Both the position numbers and the translations under genes were made by a program. This document shows, one piece after another, positions 1 through 6,787 of a stretch of DNA of 9,405 nt; within the stretch, counting starts at the first letter, position 1; the number at the start of each line of letters is the position of its first letter. Source of the DNA: Chitinophagaceae bacterium (GTDB lineage Bacteria; Bacteroidota; Bacteroidia; Chitinophagales; Chitinophagaceae); assembly GCA_025455665.1 (NCBI GenBank), contig JALOMC010000076.1, positions 1 through 9,405 on the forward strand, written 5' to 3'. The notes under the pieces were generated by a model. It had not been told where the DNA came from, did not search any database, and saw nothing but the letters and a program-made list of their open reading frames with translations.

Positions 1-429
1 ATCGCTATTGCCATTGTAGCCTTTTTCTTCGGGCAGGAAAAGCCGGTGAAAACCCTTCTCACGCTGTGCCTGCTGGCCACAGTAGCCATGCTGATAGGGG
101 TGTTTACAACCGGTATTGTGTCGGTATTTGCTTTCATCGCTGGCGGTCTTTGCTGCTCTATTATGTGGCCTTGTATATTCTCGCTGTCGGTAGGCGGCCT
201 TGGCAAGTATACCAGCGAAGGTTCTGCCCTGCTGATTATGATGATTCTGGGTGGAGCTATCATTCCGCCGCTGCAGGGTGCTGTAGGCGACGGTTCTGTG
301 GGTTTACATAATTCATACCTCGTAGCAGCCGCTTGTTTTGTAGTACTGGCTTTGCTTACGCTGAAGCAGCGTAGTGTATTAAAAGCCCAGGGACTGGATT
401 TTGACCAACAAGTAGCAAGCAGCCACTAA
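1..429 (+). CDS. Sugar MFS transporter, FucP/GluP family, 3' part only
   Basis: This is the C-terminal portion (142 residues) of an inner-membrane major facilitator protein that probably imports glucose, galactose or fucose with protons. The reading frame is open from base 1, so the true start lies outside the window; the in-frame GTG at 46 is only an internal codon. Family hallmarks are visible: SIMWP within one membrane segment, then LGKYTSEGSALL and GGAIIPPLQG, all typical of the FucP/GluP branch. The visible part holds about four hydrophobic segments, fitting the last helices of a 12-helix carrier, followed by a short polar tail. The stop at 427-429 lies 61 bases before the ROK kinase gene on the same strand, so a transport-plus-phosphorylation operon is likely. 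Which hexose is carried cannot be read from this fragment. Confidence 0.86.
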   Translation: MAIAIVAFFFGQEKPVKTLLTLCLLATVAMLIGVFTTGIVSVFAFIAGGLCCSIMWPCIFSLSVGGLGKYTSEGSALLIMMILGGAIIPPLQGAVGDGSVGLHNSYLVAAACFVVLALLTLKQRSVLKAQGLDFDQQVASSH

Positions 430-490
430 AGTAACAGGCGGTTGTCTGCTCGTTCTTTTTATTCAATTGTAAGTTCATTATACGTTTTAC

Positions 491-1406
491 ATGACAGATT
501 CCATAACAACACACACGGCTTTGTATGCGGTAGGAGTGGATATTGGTGGTACAAACACCAAGTTTGGCATCGTTGATACCCGGGGCGATATTCACTATCG
601 TGGTGCCATCAGTACAAAAAAGCATGGCACAGTCGACAGCTTTATTCGGCGTAGGGGCGCCCAATGGGAACTATTACCAGGGCACCGTGGAGTATGCACC
701 CAACCTGCCCTGGAAAGGGGTGATTCCGTTGGCCAGCCTCATCTCAAAGCGCTTTGGCCTGCCCACCAGCCTTACCAACGATGCCAATGCAGCAGCCGTA
801 GGCGAAATGATGTATGGCGCGGCACGTGGCATGCGGGATTTTATCATGATCACACTTGGTACCGGGGTGGGAAGTGGCATTGTGGCCAATGGCCAGCTCA
901 TTTACGGCCACGATGGTTTTGCCGGCGAATTGGGGCACACCATTATTTTACCCGAAGGACGCCTGCACTGGGGTACCGGTGCCCGTGGTAGCCTCGAAGC
1001 CTACGCCTCTGCCACCGGCATCAGGCTTACGGCGCTTGAACTACTGGATAAGCATCAAAGTAAGACTTCGCTGTTGCGGAATATTCCGGTGGAGCAATTG
1101 GAAAGCCACCACGTATTTGAGTGCGCCCAGGAGGGAGACGAAATAGCGATTGAAGTATTTGAATATACCGGTAAAGTGTTGGGCATGGCCCTGGCCAATT
1201 TCGTCATGTTTTCTTCACCTGAAGCTATTGTGCTGTTTGGTGGGCCCACCAAGGCAGGAGAGCTGATCATGAAACCGGTGCGCCAGCATATGGAAGAAAA
1301 TCTGTTGCCTATTTTCAGAAACAAGGTAAAACTGGTTTTTAGCCTGCTAAAGGAAAGCGACGCAGCTATTCTGGGGGCCAGCGCCCTGGTATGGGAAAAG
1401 AAATAA
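491..1406 (+). pseudogene. ROK-family glucokinase gene, broken by an out-of-frame deletion
   Basis: An intact member would phosphorylate glucose with ATP in the cytoplasm. The ATG at 491 opens a frame with the phosphate-binding motif DIGGTNTKFG and runs homologously for about 52 residues to base 646. The rest of the protein continues in another frame from about 648 (GVGAPNGNYY) to the stop at 1404-1406. That part carries TNDANAAAVGE with the catalytic Asp codon at 780-782, LGTGVGSGIV, and GELGH. Intact relatives have about 25 more residues between the two parts, so this is a deletion of roughly 75-80 bases that also shifts frame, not a single-base slip. Translation from 491 would stop at 991. 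The usual zinc-binding cysteines after GELGH are replaced (W, T and S codons at 969, 975 and 990). It follows the sugar carrier by 61 bases and is closed by a terminator. A sequencing or assembly error is the main alternative to a true pseudogene. Confidence 0.85.
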
Positions 1407-1425
1407 GCTCATTGCAGCAGCCAAT

Positions 1426-1458
1426 AAAAAAAGGAAGCCGCTTGGCTTCCTTTTTTTT
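1426..1458. terminator. Bidirectional intrinsic terminator between convergent genes
   Basis: A perfect 7-bp stem (GGAAGCC at 1433-1439 and GGCTTCC at 1444-1450) with a GCTT loop is flanked by seven A residues on the left and eight T residues on the right. It therefore gives a hairpin plus U-tract in either direction. It sits between the ROK kinase gene ending at 1406 and the DUF4382 gene ending at 1474 from the other side, so it probably serves both. Confidence 0.88.
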
Positions 1459-1473
1459 GTAGTACCAAAGTGG

Positions 1474-2019
1474 TCATTTTAGTTTCAAAACGGGAGTTAA
1501 TTGGTATTTGCCGGCTTCTGTTTGCCGAACACTCGCCGCTGCATCAAAGTCGATAGTTATTTCATCTCGAACGGCCGACATCTTTCGTACTATATTGATT
1601 TTGAATCCGAAAGGATCATTTTTTGTAAGTTGAAGCGGATACGTATTGCCATCCACTACAATGGTATTGCGATTGCCAATGACCAGCCGCATTTCGTTGA
1701 TTTGGCCGCCCGGTATGCCACCCTCTGCCAGCTTAGTGGTTACACCATTTTTCAATAGTAGTATGTTGTAAATACCTGCTTTGGTATCCAGCCACACCCA
1801 ATCATCGCTATTGCCGGGGTTGTTACTGGCGGCATCTTCCACAGTTCCTTTAAACTTTACTTTAACTGCTTGAATATCAATATTTACAGCGTCGGCCAGC
1901 GTAGCATTATCCGTCAGGTGAACTACCAGATGGGAATCCTCTGTACCCGATGTTTTGCTACAGGCCGATAGTAATAGCAGCGAAATCGCCCAGGCGGCGA
2001 CTGATTTCATGGACAACAT
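1474..2019 (-). CDS. DUF4382 domain lipoprotein
   Basis: This is a 181-residue predicted lipoprotein with one DUF4382 domain; the function of the family is unknown. The N-terminus has a hydrophobic signal ending in the lipobox LLSAC, with lipidation expected at Cys20. The domain fills the rest: VHLTDNA near residue 33, an INEMRLVIG segment, a VDGNTYPLQL strand, and the closing DFDAAASV and YQLTPVLKL segments typical of DUF4382. Translation may begin at the first ATG (2017-2019) or at Met4 (2008-2010), which leaves a more typical signal peptide; no strong ribosome site decides this. Only a Glu-Asp pair, seven to eight residues after the Cys, resembles a surface-export signal, so whether it faces outward is unclear. 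It converges on the ROK gene and lies downstream of the NAGPA-like gene across a 118-base gap containing repeats, which suggests its own promoter. Confidence 0.86.
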   Translation of the reverse strand: MLSMKSVAAWAISLLLLSACSKTSGTEDSHLVVHLTDNATLADAVNIDIQAVKVKFKGTVEDAASNNPGNSDDWVWLDTKAGIYNILLLKNGVTTKLAEGGIPGGQINEMRLVIGNRNTIVVDGNTYPLQLTKNDPFGFKINIVRKMSAVRDEITIDFDAAASVRQTEAGKYQLTPVLKLK

Positions 2020-2034
2020 ACCCCGAACCCCTTT

Positions 2035-2099
2035 TAATGTTTGGACAACGAATTTAATGTTCTAACAGTGAAAAAGCAAGTCTTTCGCCTACTAATGTT
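2035..2099. repeat. Three direct copies of TAATGTT upstream of the DUF4382 gene
   Basis: Identical heptamers TAATGTT lie at 2035-2041, 2055-2061 and 2093-2099. The first two share the longer TTTAATGTT and are exactly 20 bases apart, about two helical turns. The first overlaps the predicted transcription start and the second touches the candidate -7 box, positions where a repressor or activator could act. The sequence is AT-rich, so chance repetition remains possible. Confidence 0.35.
2049..2080 (-). promoter_or_regulatory. Weak candidate Bacteroidota-type promoter for the DUF4382 gene
   Basis: Read on the minus strand, CTTG (2080-2077) is followed after 20 bases by TAAATTCG (2056-2049). This resembles the known Bacteroidota pattern of TTTG, about 20 bases, then TAnnTTTG, with one mismatch in each box. 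Transcription would begin near 2042, about 23 bases before the first ATG. The short consensus and the mismatches make this tentative. Confidence 0.25.
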
Positions 2100-2137
2100 A
2101 AAACGTCAAAATCGTGCCAAACTCCACCGAGGGGGTT

Positions 2138-3115
2138 CTATTTCCTTGTAGTAATCATGAAAACGGCAGGTACCGGTCTTTCGCCTTCCTTATCCGATGG
2201 CTGAATGGTGGCTTTGCCGTTCACCAACAGGCAGCTGCTGCCGCCTCCATCCAGGTTCAGGGCTTCCTTGCAGCCCAGCGCTTTTAAAATCTCAGCTGTT
2301 TGCACCAGGCTGGCTCCATCGGCCTGGCCGGGCCGGCGGCCTTCTACCGCCAAAATGATCAGCCGGCCATCGTATGTGTAGCCCATGGCTGTGCGGGGGT
2401 GCTTATCGTTTTCGCCGGTCACAAACATCCGCTCTTCTTTGTTGGTAATGTATACTTGCCCCTGCTGCAGCAACACCGGACCACCACCGATGGCGGTTTC
2501 CATTTTCCATCGCAGTTTTTTCCGGCCTCCGCTTTTCAGCTGGGTTCTTAGTTCGGCCCAGTTGGGATCGGCTTTTGGCCCGATGCCCTGCGAGGGGCCA
2601 TTGATCAAATTGTAGGCGTATTTACTGGCGGTATCGGTAAAAAGCCATGTCACATCGGCCTGCCGATGCTTGTTGATGCCAATGGCACTTCGGGAGAGGT
2701 AGTAATACCGAAGGGTATCCTTGGATAGGCGCACAGTGGGTACGTTGTAGGCCTGCAGCATACCCCGCCTGATCACCAGGTTCAGGTTCCGGTTGTCGGC
2801 AAACGAGAAAAATGTGCCATTCACCACTACGAGGGGCTTACCCTCTTGCTGGTAGTATTGGCTGGGCGTGTAGCGATTGCCGCGGCCCACCTGTGTATCA
2901 AAGTCTATTTCGGGGCTTTTCAGTTCGGCCGATACATAATAGGCCACATTCGGTTTACCATCTATTGGCGAAATGCTTTTAAATACATGAACACCTTTTG
3001 GTAAAGGGCCATACAAGCTATCTACGCACTGCCACCTGAGCGATGTGGTGGGCTGTGCTACAGCGTAGCTGCAGAGCAGTATCAGTAGCAGGCTATAGCT
3101 CATTCTATTGGTCAT
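2138..3115 (-). CDS. Secreted phosphodiester glycosidase-like protein (NAGPA/DUF2233)
   Basis: This 325-residue protein is probably exported and may cleave sugar-1-phosphodiester bonds, as the mammalian NAGPA uncovering enzyme and related bacterial proteins do; the bacterial substrate is unknown. Residues 1-20 form a signal peptide with a likely cut after AVA. Family motifs occur in order: VNGTFF (98-103), AIGGGPVLL (208-216), HPRTAMGY (239-246), a VEGRRPGQADGASL stretch (257-270), NLDGGGSS (287-294) and PSDKEGERPV (306-315). These account for the expected catalytic core and the length is normal. The ATG at 3113-3115 lies just 6 bases after the T-run of the lipA terminator, so the gene needs either read-through or a very close promoter. 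A second in-frame ATG at Met5 (3101-3103) is a reasonable alternative start. Confidence 0.88.
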   Translation of the reverse strand: MTNRMSYSLLLILLCSYAVAQPTTSLRWQCVDSLYGPLPKGVHVFKSISPIDGKPNVAYYVSAELKSPEIDFDTQVGRGNRYTPSQYYQQEGKPLVVVNGTFFSFADNRNLNLVIRRGMLQAYNVPTVRLSKDTLRYYYLSRSAIGINKHRQADVTWLFTDTASKYAYNLINGPSQGIGPKADPNWAELRTQLKSGGRKKLRWKMETAIGGGPVLLQQGQVYITNKEERMFVTGENDKHPRTAMGYTYDGRLIILAVEGRRPGQADGASLVQTAEILKALGCKEALNLDGGGSSCLLVNGKATIQPSDKEGERPVPAVFMITTRK

Positions 3116-3119
3116 GTGC

Positions 3120-3153
3120 TAAAAATAAAGCCTGTGGTTCTACCACAGGCTTT
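3120..3153 (-). terminator. Hairpin terminator after lipA
   Basis: On the minus strand AAAGCCTGTGG pairs with CCACAGGCTTT (3153-3143 and 3137-3127); the stem reaches 12 bp if the flanking A-T pair closes over a 3-base loop. It is followed by A and TTTTT down to 3121. It lies 30 bases past the lipA stop codon, a normal position for a terminator. Its tail ends a few bases before the start of the next gene, so it may also act as an attenuator for that gene. Confidence 0.72.
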
Positions 3154-3183
3154 CTATCTGTTTTTTGTAATCGTCAGGTCATA

Positions 3184-4110
3184 TCAGGCAATGGCCAATC
3201 CCTTTTTTTCTTGCTGCCATACGCGGCGCCCATAGCCTGCATGCACATGGTTTTCGCTGTGGTAAGAGCTGCGCACCAGGGGCCCGCTTTCTACGTAGTC
3301 GAAGCCCATTTCGTAGCCTCTTTCCCGCAGCATGGCAAACTCGTCGGGGTGCACAAACCGGTCGACCGGTAAGTGGCGGGTAGTGGGCTGCAGGTACTGG
3401 CCCAACGTGATCACATCTACGCCTGCATACCGCAGGTCTTCCATGGTTTGCAATACTTCATCTATGCTTTCGCCCAAGCCCAGCATAATGCCGCTTTTGG
3501 TACGAATGCCTGCTTCTTTCAGGGTGCGTAATACATCCATACTGCGCCAGTATTTTGCCTGAATGCGCACCTGCCGGGTCAGCCGCTCCACCGTTTCTAT
3601 GTTGTGGCTGATTACTTCCGGCGCCGCTTCGGCCACCCGCAGGATATTTTCTTTTTCGCCTTTAAAATCAGGAATCAGCGTTTCCAGCGTAGTGTCCGGA
3701 TTCAAAGCCTTGACCGCCTTAATCGTGTTGTACCAAATGATGCTGCCACCATCCTTCAGTTCATCACGGTCTACCGAGGTAATGACAGCGTGCTTCACTT
3801 TCATCAGGTGGATGGCTTCGGCTACCCGCTGTGGTTCGTCCCAGTCTACAGCATCGGGGCGGCCGGTGGCTACTGCGCAAAAGCCACAACTACGAGTACA
3901 TACATTGCCCAAAATCATGAACGTGGCAGTACCTGCCCCCCAGCATTCTCCCATATTCGGGCAATTGCCGCTTTCGCAAATGGTATGCAGTTTATGCGTA
4001 TCTACCAATCCCCGCACATGCCGGTAGCTTTCGCCAATCGGTAGCTTTACCCGAAGCCAATTCGGTTTTTTCTGTTTTTGAACGGTCTCGTCTTGCGATA
4101 TACAACTCAT
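3184..4110 (-). CDS. lipA: Lipoyl synthase (radical SAM)
   Basis: LipA inserts two sulfur atoms into protein-bound octanoyl groups to make lipoyl cofactors for pyruvate and 2-oxoglutarate dehydrogenases and glycine cleavage. It is cytoplasmic and carries two [4Fe-4S] clusters. The 308-residue protein shows both cluster sites. C45-x4-C50-x5-C56 is the auxiliary cluster that donates sulfur; C71-x3-C75-x2-C78 is the radical SAM cluster. The RSSYH motif at 280-284 includes the serine ligand of the auxiliary cluster. Other conserved blocks include ITSVDRDEL and SGIMLGLGE. Length is normal and nothing is missing. It lies 67 bases downstream of an outer-membrane protein gene on the same strand, with no terminator visible between them, so they may be cotranscribed. 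A hairpin terminator follows the stop. Confidence 0.98.
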   Translation of the reverse strand: MSCISQDETVQKQKKPNWLRVKLPIGESYRHVRGLVDTHKLHTICESGNCPNMGECWGAGTATFMILGNVCTRSCGFCAVATGRPDAVDWDEPQRVAEAIHLMKVKHAVITSVDRDELKDGGSIIWYNTIKAVKALNPDTTLETLIPDFKGEKENILRVAEAAPEVISHNIETVERLTRQVRIQAKYWRSMDVLRTLKEAGIRTKSGIMLGLGESIDEVLQTMEDLRYAGVDVITLGQYLQPTTRHLPVDRFVHPDEFAMLRERGYEMGFDYVESGPLVRSSYHSENHVHAGYGRRVWQQEKKGLAIA

Positions 4111-4177
4111 ATACTAAGCTTCACAAATCGGCCAACAATTATTGACGCTGCATTTACAGTCTCACCGGCCTAAAGGT

Positions 4178-5011
4178 TTACCGCCGGCGCCCAAAGTTGA
4201 GGCTCACGTAGAAATTAGCAAACAATCGCCGGGTACCATTATTTACCATTATCGCAATTTCCTGCGGGTAGTACTCCACATTTACACCGCATTCCAGTGC
4301 AGTAATGGTTTCGTTGAAACGGGCCCAATCGAAGCGAAGACCTGTTTTGGCGAAAACACCCGGGCGGATTTTAATTTCATTGAGCCCTTTGAAAAGACCT
4401 GAAGAAGTGGCCTGCGTTGACTGGTCAAGGAACAAGGTATCGTTGAAACTTTGGTTATTCTGCCAGCGGATGTCGGTCACTTCGTTGCTGCGGGGGTCGA
4501 ATTTTTCGATGTAATAAGGTTTCAGCAGGCCGAGCGAAAGGCCGCCGCCATAAACTGCCATCACCGCCACGCCATTTTTGTTTGATTTTCCGCCAATCAG
4601 ATACTGCTGTCCAAAACCAAATTTGGTTTGGAAAAACACATTTTGCTTGCCGTATACCAGCGGGCGTCCCAAAAAAAGACCCGAGGCAAATGTGGATGAC
4701 TTTCGTTCGTTGATTGCCTTCTTTTCGCCAAACTCTATCAGGTACCAATTGGCTTTATAGGCTGTTTTTTGCTTGCCCCATTCAAAGTAGGCCGACCAAC
4801 CGTCGCTATTAAGCCTGGGGCCCATCATCCATTGCTTCCTGAAATTCATGGCACCTTCTTCTTCGGCTTTCAGCATCTGGTTGATGCGTTCACGCTTGGC
4901 CACTTTTTTGGCCGATCGGGAAGAGCCGGAGGGTGCATCCTGGGCCGACGCTTGTAATGCCACAAAACAAAAACACAGCAAGGATAGTCGCAACATATTC
5001 TGGTGGCGCAT
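4178..5011 (-). CDS. Exported protein of unknown function, predicted outer-membrane barrel
   Basis: I do not recognise a named family for this 277-residue protein. Residues 1-23 form a clear signal peptide (hydrophobic LLCFCFVALQ, cut after ASA). A short, highly basic and then charged stretch follows (SAKKVAKRER, then KAEEEG), perhaps helical. From about residue 60 on, the sequence has alternating polar and hydrophobic strands rich in Tyr, Phe and Gly, such as SGLFLGRPLVYG, VFFQTKFGFG and VYGGGLSLG. It ends in the strand LFANFYVSLNFG plus three Arg. This pattern suggests a small outer-membrane beta-barrel, but that is inference. The start may be the ATG at 5009-5011 or Met6 (4994-4996). It is divergent from the OsmC-like gene (44 bases apart) and precedes lipA. 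Confidence is high that the gene is real, low for its role. Confidence 0.65.
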   Translation of the reverse strand: MRHQNMLRLSLLCFCFVALQASAQDAPSGSSRSAKKVAKRERINQMLKAEEEGAMNFRKQWMMGPRLNSDGWSAYFEWGKQKTAYKANWYLIEFGEKKAINERKSSTFASGLFLGRPLVYGKQNVFFQTKFGFGQQYLIGGKSNKNGVAVMAVYGGGLSLGLLKPYYIEKFDPRSNEVTDIRWQNNQSFNDTLFLDQSTQATSSGLFKGLNEIKIRPGVFAKTGLRFDWARFNETITALECGVNVEYYPQEIAIMVNNGTRRLFANFYVSLNFGRRR

Positions 5012-5043
5012 GTACGGATGTTATTGGTACCAGTAAATTTATC

Positions 5044-5051
5044 CAAAAATA
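5044..5051 (-). promoter_or_regulatory. Candidate -7 box for the outer-membrane protein gene
   Basis: The minus strand reads TATTTTTG, a perfect match to the Bacteroidota -7 consensus TAnnTTTG. It lies in the 44-base gap between the divergent outer-membrane and OsmC-like genes and would start transcription near 5037, about 25 bases before the ATG. The only upstream ATTG is 24 bases away rather than the usual 19-21, so the -33 box is poor. Confidence 0.28.
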
Positions 5052-5055
5052 GGGT

Positions 5056-5463
5056 ATGACCGCATCGATTAAGTACAATGGAGCGTTAAGGTGTCAGGCT
5101 GTTCATGAGCAAAGCCAGACCCTCATTGAGTCGGATGCGCCCACCGATAATCGGGGAAAGGGCGAACGTTTTTCACCAACCGATCTTACCTGCACATCTC
5201 TGGGGCTTTGCCTGCTTACTACCATGGCCATAAAAGCAACTGATATGGGGGTAGAACTGGCCGGCGCCACAGCGCAGGTGCAAAAATTTATGAGCAAGGA
5301 GCCACCCCGGCGCATTGTACGAATAGAAGTGGCAGTGCAGCTACCGGCCTTGGCTCTTGGGCAAAAGGAACGTGACATTTTGGAAGCCACCGGCAATGCC
5401 TGCCCGGTAGCTCGTAGCCTGCACCCCGATGTCGAGCAAGTCATCAGCTACCATTGGGCTTAG
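5056..5463 (+). CDS. OsmC-family protein (thiol peroxidase-like)
   Basis: OsmC and Ohr proteins reduce organic hydroperoxides with a reactive cysteine pair in the cytoplasm, and this 135-residue protein belongs to that superfamily. The motif FSPTDL at 39-44 leads into SLGLCLLTTM with Cys52. The second conserved cysteine is Cys116 in NACPV, followed by SLHPDV. Glu37 just before FSPTDL may be the conserved acidic residue; an additional Cys46 is not a usual active-site position. The length fits the short YhfA/OsmC-like group rather than a dedicated Ohr, so the exact substrate is uncertain. It starts 44 bases from the divergent outer-membrane gene and its last 20 bases overlap, tail to tail, the DUF2851 gene. 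No terminator was found at that junction. Confidence 0.92.
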   Translation: MTASIKYNGALRCQAVHEQSQTLIESDAPTDNRGKGERFSPTDLTCTSLGLCLLTTMAIKATDMGVELAGATAQVQKFMSKEPPRRIVRIEVAVQLPALALGQKERDILEATGNACPVARSLHPDVEQVISYHWA

Positions 5464-6724
5464 GTGCCTGCCGAAGCAAGCTGTTGCCAATAGCGCATTC
5501 AAGGCAGCGTCGGGCATCGCAGTACTGTTTGCGCAGGTGCAGTGCCGCCTGGCTGTCATAAGCTTGCTGTAAAAGTCCCGCCTGCCTGAAAATGGCGGTG
5601 GGTTGGTTTTTTTCGGCAGGCATGGCCTGCAGCCACTGAAGCGCTTTTTCGGTTTGTGCCGGGTCGCCTTGCAGCCGGCCGTAGGCAAATAGCACCGGTA
5701 CTACCGCGTTTATCAATAGTACTTCCTGCATTTGTCGGCCAATGCTGCGGGGTGCCCTGCCTTCAGCAGCCAGGTCGGGCTTAAAATGATCTGCCCAATA
5801 GTCATTGGCCGTTGCCGTCAGCAGCGGCCACACTTGTTTCAGGTCGGTAGCCTGGCGCAACTGGCTGAATAGCTGGGTACTTTGGTGAATGAGCATGGCC
5901 ACTTGCGCCAGTCGGATGGCTGGAAAATTGGCCGGCCGTAGCCGTAAGTGGCTGGGTGGTTTATTCACCACCCGAAGGCTGTATTTCTGCTGCAAAAACT
6001 GATACTCTTTGTACAGCATTTGTGCATACTTGTCATCAAACCGGGCATGAAGCAGGCCTGCCTGCCCCAGTAGCATAGCTTCCAGCTGGTGTATTTGGGC
6101 CTTGTGCCGTGCCAGTATCGTCACCGGTAGCGATACTGCTACCTGTTCAAAGCTTTCGCCGTTGATATGTCCGCCCATGTAGCGGCACAGCAGCCGCCAA
6201 AACACCTCTTCCCAGTGGCCTTTGGTTTGCTGCAGGTGCTGCTCCAGTGCTTGTATTTTTTGCTGCAGGCGTTCGGTCAGCAGCCTGTCTTTCCAGCTTT
6301 GCCAGGTAATGGACGGGGTATGGCTCAACTGCTGGTGGCACGGTACCGCCTCCTGGCTGCCCATCCATTGTTCATATTGGTGCAGCATCAGGCTGCTTAC
6401 ACGGGGTTGCAACTCTAGTATGGGTATTTGGTTGGGTTGCTCGGTCTGGTCGTGCTGCCATACCACGTGCAGCACCACCGGTTCATAGTGGGCATCGCCG
6501 GTATGGCCATGGCGCTGCCAGTCGCTGGTTTTCAAATGAATTTCTACGGCGCCGGCCCACAGGGTGTTGCCTATTTGAATGCGGGCATTCGCAAAGTCCG
6601 GTCCCTGATTGGTATTCCAGGTGCCAGGGTGTAGTACTTGCAGGGGCTGGCCATCGGTGGTTTGCAAATGGTGCGCCTGGTAGTAGCGAAACTGCCAGAT
6701 GAATTGCAACAATCGTTCGTTCAT
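5444..6724 (-). CDS. DUF2851 family protein
   Basis: This 426-residue protein matches the DUF2851 family, common in Bacteroidota and without an established function that I know of. The conserved N-terminal block is plain: LLQFIWQFRYY, a HPGTWNTNQGPDF segment (32-44), then WAGAVEIHLK (56-65), SDWQRHGH (67-74) and VVLHVVWQHD. Spacing of D43, E61 and K65 is reminiscent of PD-(D/E)XK nuclease folds, though the usual E-x-K reads E-I-H here, so this is only a hypothesis. The C-terminus has a cysteine cluster, C402-x4-C407-x2-C410, within YCDARRCLECAIGN, which could bind a metal. No signal peptide or membrane segment is seen, so it is probably cytoplasmic. It is the last gene of the kdsC-ubiA-maf cluster, 63 bases after maf, and a possible hairpin covers its start. 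Confidence 0.9.
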   Translation of the reverse strand: MNERLLQFIWQFRYYQAHHLQTTDGQPLQVLHPGTWNTNQGPDFANARIQIGNTLWAGAVEIHLKTSDWQRHGHTGDAHYEPVVLHVVWQHDQTEQPNQIPILELQPRVSSLMLHQYEQWMGSQEAVPCHQQLSHTPSITWQSWKDRLLTERLQQKIQALEQHLQQTKGHWEEVFWRLLCRYMGGHINGESFEQVAVSLPVTILARHKAQIHQLEAMLLGQAGLLHARFDDKYAQMLYKEYQFLQQKYSLRVVNKPPSHLRLRPANFPAIRLAQVAMLIHQSTQLFSQLRQATDLKQVWPLLTATANDYWADHFKPDLAAEGRAPRSIGRQMQEVLLINAVVPVLFAYGRLQGDPAQTEKALQWLQAMPAEKNQPTAIFRQAGLLQQAYDSQAALHLRKQYCDARRCLECAIGNSLLRQAPKPNGS

Positions 6725-6726
6725 GG

Positions 6727-6762
6727 GCGGTACAGTTGAGAAGCAACAGAGTGGGGTACCGC
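6727..6762 (-). promoter_or_regulatory. Inverted repeat directly upstream of the DUF2851 start
   Basis: A perfect 7-bp inverted repeat (GCGGTAC at 6727-6733, GTACCGC at 6756-6762) encloses a second small stem, GTTG and CAAC around a 5-base loop in the minus-strand RNA. The structure ends two bases before the ATG at 6724, so it would cover the region where a ribosome binds. It could couple translation to maf or act as an operator; no T-run follows, so it is not a terminator. Confidence 0.35.
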
Positions 6763-6787
6763 ACTAATGTAAACAAAGATGCAGAAG

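Noticed and set aside
640..655. Programmed ribosomal frameshift in the kinase gene
   Set aside because: There is no slippery heptamer at the join, and about 25 conserved residues are absent, which a frameshift would not restore.
543..1406. Independent shorter kinase gene starting at TTG 543
   Set aside because: The residues before base 645 in this frame do not resemble ROK proteins and overlap the true N-terminus read in the other frame. The ATP-binding motif would be missing, so it is better read as the 3' part of a broken gene.
2025..2138. Inverted repeat GAACCCC / GGGGTTC at the two ends of the 118-base gap
   Set aside because: Seven bases separated by about 100 bases are easily chance, and no further pairing extends the arms.
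3563..4044. Long open frames antisense to lipA on the plus strand
   Set aside because: Their translations resemble no family and lie fully inside the highly conserved lipA gene; they are by-products of its codon use.
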